In this document: positions 61,121 through 64,000 of the stretch, piece by piece
How positions within the stretch are numbered: the stretch's first letter is position 1
Layout of the letters: each line of letters opens with the position of its first letter
Origin: Paenibacillus doosanensis
GTDB lineage: Bacteria > Bacillota > Bacilli > Paenibacillales > NBRC-103111
Assembly: GCF_025060755.1 (NCBI RefSeq)
Contig: NZ_JANYUY010000003.1
Location: 124,001-188,000 of the forward strand
Length of the DNA: 64,000 nt
Reading direction: 5' to 3'
Position numbers and translations under genes: made by a program
The notes under the pieces: generated by a model
What the model was told of the DNA's origin: nothing
Seen by the model: the letters and a program-made list of their open reading frames with translations, nothing else
The model's database searches: none

Positions 61121-62302
61121 ATGGAACATTTGCTGCAAAAAGTGGATCTGTTATATCCGGAAATGGTCGGCTGGAGAAGATATTTGCACCAGCACCCGGA
61201 GCTCTCGTATCAGGAGACGGAAACGGCGGCCTATGTTGCCCGGCATTTGCGGGAATGGGGCTTGGACGTGGAGACGGGCGTCGGCGGAGGCGGCGTCGTA
61301 GGACGCCTGCGCGGCGGGGCCGAGGGTCCGACGATCGCTCTGCGCGCCGATATGGACGCGCTGCCGATTCAGGATGAGAAAACCTGTGAGTTCGCATCGA
61401 AGGTAAAAGGCGTCATGCACGCTTGCGGTCACGACGCGCATACGGCGACTTTGCTTGGCGTAGCCAAAATTATGGCGGAGCACCGCGAAGAGTGGAAAGG
61501 GAATATGGTGTTTCTGTTCCAGCATGCGGAAGAGCTGAGTCCCGGAGGGGCTCATGCAATGATAGAACAAGGCGCGCTGGAAGGCGTCGATTTTGTCTAC
61601 GGCATTCATTTATGGACACCCTTTCCTGTCGGTACTGTTTATAGCAAGCCGGGGGCTATGATGGCCGCCGCGGATGAGTTCGAAATTACAATTAAAGGCA
61701 AAGGCGGCCATGGCGGCCTCCCCCATGAAACGATCGACAGCATTGCCGTCGCTTCGCATCTTGTCGTCAACCTGCAAACGATCGTCAGCCGCAGCGTCGA
61801 TCCGACGCAGCCCTGCGTCGTGTCGGTCGGCTCGTTCCACAGCGGCACCGGCTTTAACGTCATCGCCGAGAAAGCGGTGCTGATCGGCACCGTGAGAACA
61901 TTCGATCCGGAATTGCGCATGCAGGTGAAGGAAAGACTCGAAACGTACGTCGAGCAAACCTGTCGGATGTTCGGCGCCGATCATGCCGTAGAGTATAAGC
62001 TCGGCTATCCGCCGGTCGTTAACGATGCCGGCGAGGTGGAGCGCTTCTACCGTGCAGGCGCTTCTGTAGCCCCGGTGCAGACGTCGCCGCTTATTATGGC
62101 GGGGGAAGATTTCGCCTATTACCTGCATCACCGCAAAGGCTGCTTCATGTTTGTCGGAGCGGGAAACCCGGAGCTCGGCATTACGCATCCGCATCATCAT
62201 CCCAAATTCGATATTGACGAAAGCTCCATGGCGATTGCGGCCAAATTGTTTATCAGCATGGCGGCGGACTGCCAAAACGGCTGGAATGCCGATAAGTGCT
62301 AA
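61121..62302 (+). CDS. M20D family amidohydrolase
   Basis: A 393-residue metal-dependent amidohydrolase of the hippurate hydrolase/IAA-amino-acid hydrolase type. Metal ligands are in MHACGHDAHTATLLG (Cys, His, Asp, His), the catalytic Glu in QHAEELSPGGA and a late His in HPHHHPKFDIDE. GKGGHGGLPHETID is the dimerisation-domain segment. These enzymes deacylate N-acyl amino acids such as N-acetyl-cysteine or diaminopimelate. ATG at 61121 with GGAGGT upstream; a GTG at 61100 is possible. Substrate unknown. Confidence 0.92.
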   Translation: MEHLLQKVDLLYPEMVGWRRYLHQHPELSYQETETAAYVARHLREWGLDVETGVGGGGVVGRLRGGAEGPTIALRADMDALPIQDEKTCEFASKVKGVMHACGHDAHTATLLGVAKIMAEHREEWKGNMVFLFQHAEELSPGGAHAMIEQGALEGVDFVYGIHLWTPFPVGTVYSKPGAMMAAADEFEITIKGKGGHGGLPHETIDSIAVASHLVVNLQTIVSRSVDPTQPCVVSVGSFHSGTGFNVIAEKAVLIGTVRTFDPELRMQVKERLETYVEQTCRMFGADHAVEYKLGYPPVVNDAGEVERFYRAGASVAPVQTSPLIMAGEDFAYYLHHRKGCFMFVGAGNPELGITHPHHHPKFDIDESSMAIAAKLFISMAADCQNGWNADKC

Positions 62303-62418
62303 GCGCTTGTGCGCATGGACACCGTAGTTTCGGGAAAATCTATGTCTGCGCGGAAGAACGTCCAGCCGGCGGCTGCGGCGCGTCTGTCCGGGACTATACT
62401 CTTCAGGAGGGATTTTCC

Positions 62419-62853
62419 TTGAGCAGACCTTTAAAGGAAATAATGACAAAGGATTGCGCGACGGTGACACTGAAGGACAACGTCTATGAAGTAGCCGTCA
62501 AGATGAAGCAGGAAGATACGGGCTTTATTCCGGTCGTAGAAGGGAAAAAGCTGATCGGCGTCATTACCGACCGCGACCTGGTAATCCGCGGGTATGCGGC
62601 TAAGAAGGAAGGCTCTACGGCTGTCAAAGACGTGATGAGCAGCAACCAGATTACTTGCGCATCGCCGGAGACGACGGTGGATGAAGCGGCCAAATTGATG
62701 GCCAAGCAGCAAATCCGCCGTCTGCCGGTATGCGAAAACGGGGAGCTGGTAGGGATCGTGTCGATCGGCGACCTGGCGGTTCGCGACAAGTTCGAAGATG
62801 AGGCCGGCGAAGCGCTGAGCCAAATTTCCGAGAAAGACAAAATTCAGGTATAA
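62419..62853 (+). CDS. CBS-domain pair protein
   Basis: A 144-residue protein consisting of two CBS domains (LKEIMTKDCATVTLKDNVYEVAVKM with GVITDRDLVIRG, then VKDVMSSNQITCASPETTVDEAAKLMAKQQIRRLPV with GIVSIGDLAVRD). Such pairs bind adenosyl ligands and act as energy or ionic-strength sensors (compare B. subtilis YhcV and AcuB). It could cover for the acuB missing at 43.5 kb, but AcuB has an additional domain and this one does not. TTG at 62419 with AGGAGGG upstream. Confidence 0.9.
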   Translation: MSRPLKEIMTKDCATVTLKDNVYEVAVKMKQEDTGFIPVVEGKKLIGVITDRDLVIRGYAAKKEGSTAVKDVMSSNQITCASPETTVDEAAKLMAKQQIRRLPVCENGELVGIVSIGDLAVRDKFEDEAGEALSQISEKDKIQV

Positions 62854-62913
62854 TTTATCTTGCTGTTATTAAAGGAAGAAGATCGGTCTTTATAAGATCG
62901 GTTTTCTTTTTTG

Positions 62914-62943
62914 TTGACTTTGAAAAATTTTTCATATTGTAAT
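62914..62943 (+). promoter_or_regulatory. Promoter of the Gfo/Idh/MocA gene
   Basis: TTGACT (62914-62919), an 18-base spacer and TGTAAT (62938-62943), 86 bases before the start codon. Confidence 0.5.
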
Positions 62944-63029
62944 GTTCACGTGTGCATTATATAATGGAGGAGAACCGAAAATGCTTACATACGTTTTCGA
63001 ATATAAGAATTGAGAGGCAGGGGACACGA

Positions 63030-64000
63030 ATGGATAAAGTGCGCATCGGATTGATCGGTGTGGGCAATATGGGCAAAGGCCATACCGAGTACTTGGTGGG
63101 CAATCAAGTCAAAGGCGCAGAGCTGACAGCCATTGTGGATACGGATGCATCCCGTCTGGATTGGGTTCGAACGAACTATGGAGACAAGAACATTCAATTA
63201 TTTGACGACTTGGACGCATTCTTCGCATCCAAAGCGTTCGACGCAGTGATTGTGGCGACGCCTCACTACGATCACCCTGAATCCGCCAAGCAGGCATTCT
63301 CTCACGGTTATCATGTACTGGTTGAGAAGCCGGCGGGCGTTTATACCAAACAAGTTCGCGAAATGAACGAAGCGGCCGCGAAATCCGGCAAAGCCTTCGG
63401 CATTATGTATAATCAACGGACGAATCCGTTGTATCAGAAGCTCAGAGACTTGATCACGTCCGGAGAGCTTGGCGAAGTTCGCCGCACCAACTGGATCATT
63501 ACGAACTGGTACCGCTCGCAGAGCTACTACGATTCGGGCGGCTGGCGCGCGACTTGGGCCGGCGAAGGCGGCGGCGTGCTGATCAACCAAGACCCGCATC
63601 AGCTCGATTTGTGGCAATGGACGATCGATATGATGCCCAAACGCGTCAGAGCGTTCTGCGGCTTCGGCAAATACCGCAACATTGAAGTCGAAGACGATGT
63701 GACCGCTTATGTGGAATACGAGAACGGAGCGACCGGCTTGTTCGTTACAACGACGGGCGAAGCGCCGGGAACGAACCGCTTTGAAGTATCGGGCGACCGC
63801 GGCAAAATTGTGATCGAGGACAACAAGCTGACGTTCTGGCGTCTGCGCGTACCTGAGCCGGAATTCAACCGCGAATATAAAGGCGGCTTCGGTTCTCCGG
63901 AATGCTGGAAATGCGATGTGCCGATTGTCGGAGCTCCGGGTCCGGGCCACAAAGGCATTACGCAAAACTTCGTGAACCATATTTTGAACGGAACGCCGCT
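63030..64000 (+). CDS. Gfo/Idh/MocA family oxidoreductase, cut by the window end
   Basis: An open frame of 323 codons running off the right edge. The N-terminal Rossmann domain has GLIGVGNMGKGHT and DTDASRLDW. EKPAGVYTKQVREMNE carries the catalytic EKP motif, and GGWRATWAGEGGGVLINQDPHQLDLWQWT is the substrate domain with the usual D..H.LD pair. Members oxidise or reduce sugars and inositols with NAD(P). GGCAGGGGAC lies before the ATG. The 3' end, and so any neighbours, are outside the window. Confidence 0.92.
   Translation, partial: MDKVRIGLIGVGNMGKGHTEYLVGNQVKGAELTAIVDTDASRLDWVRTNYGDKNIQLFDDLDAFFASKAFDAVIVATPHYDHPESAKQAFSHGYHVLVEKPAGVYTKQVREMNEAAAKSGKAFGIMYNQRTNPLYQKLRDLITSGELGEVRRTNWIITNWYRSQSYYDSGGWRATWAGEGGGVLINQDPHQLDLWQWTIDMMPKRVRAFCGFGKYRNIEVEDDVTAYVEYENGATGLFVTTTGEAPGTNRFEVSGDRGKIVIEDNKLTFWRLRVPEPEFNREYKGGFGSPECWKCDVPIVGAPGPGHKGITQNFVNHILNGTP

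Noticed and set aside
1-64000. CRISPR arrays, insertion sequences, prophage
   Set aside because: No regularly spaced repeats apart from the coat-gene repeats, no transposase or integrase, no phage structural genes found on either strand.

Overview
The window looks like chromosome of a spore-forming, low-to-mid GC Bacillota of the Paenibacillus group. Supporting signs are AGGAGG-type ribosome binding sites with many TTG and GTG starts, a T-box leader in front of tyrS, CcpA, divergent acsA and acuA/acuC, CotF-type spore coat genes, an S-layer-homology protein, YesM/YesN-type two-component genes and several genes with clear B. subtilis counterparts (yktB, ylaN, yugN, rpsD, ftsW). I see no rRNA, tRNA, CRISPR array or insertion sequence. 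All family names come from reading the translated sequence and from memory; no database search was possible.

Layout. 1-3.9 kb: MFS exporter, a three-SLH surface protein, a secreted repeat protein, yktB. 4.0-13.9 kb: a carbohydrate-uptake island with two LplB/LplC-like permeases, an LplA-like lipoprotein, a YesN/YesM-type two-component system, an SDR reductase and a heparinase II/III-type polysaccharide lyase. Two promoters in this island share a 41-base upstream block. 14.1-16.8 kb (minus strand): a sulfonate/taurine-type ABC transporter. 17-19 kb: a copper-amine-oxidase-N-like exported protein and an unrecognised protein. 19.2-25.5 kb: a LacI-type regulator, a LarA-family nickel-type epimerase, gluconokinase, a mannonate-oxidoreductase-like SDR and 6-phosphogluconate dehydrogenase. 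26-30.3 kb: aroK, a rhodanese, an aroA-like gene, a C39-type peptidase, a CoA-binding protein and thiE. 30.4-31.8 kb: three spore-coat-type genes. 31.8-35.5 kb: a PTS EIICBA and its own Enzyme I.

35.5-40.3 kb: PfpI-like protein, zinc-ribbon protein, ccpA, mtnN, glyQS. 40.5-42.2 kb: an AT-richer patch (VOC protein, truncated CD3324-like protein, methyltransferase). 42.3-46.1 kb: acuC and acuA divergent from acsA. 46.4-49.5 kb: a class A penicillin-binding protein. 49.6-51.3 kb: T-box plus tyrS. 51.8-53 kb: a second AT-richer patch (DUF4177, Nudix). 53-60.9 kb: rpsD with a long leader, a DedA/TVP38-type protein, an M29 aminopeptidase, an HPr-like protein without the active-site histidine, ylaN, a Ca2+/H+ antiporter, an atypical SDR, an Asp23 protein, ftsW and yugN. 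61.1-64 kb: an M20 amidohydrolase, a CBS-pair protein and a Gfo/Idh/MocA oxidoreductase cut by the window end.

The most interesting system is 19.2-25.5 kb. The enzyme set can be read as fructuronate to mannonate (SDR), mannonate to gluconate (LarA-like C2 epimerase), gluconate to 6-phosphogluconate (kinase) and on to ribulose 5-phosphate (Gnd). This would avoid mannonate dehydratase and the KDG route. The upstream lyase island could supply uronates. Other candidate new biology is a Shine-Dalgarno sequence buried in a 13-bp inverted repeat before a coat gene, and the shared 41-base promoter block of the YesMN island.
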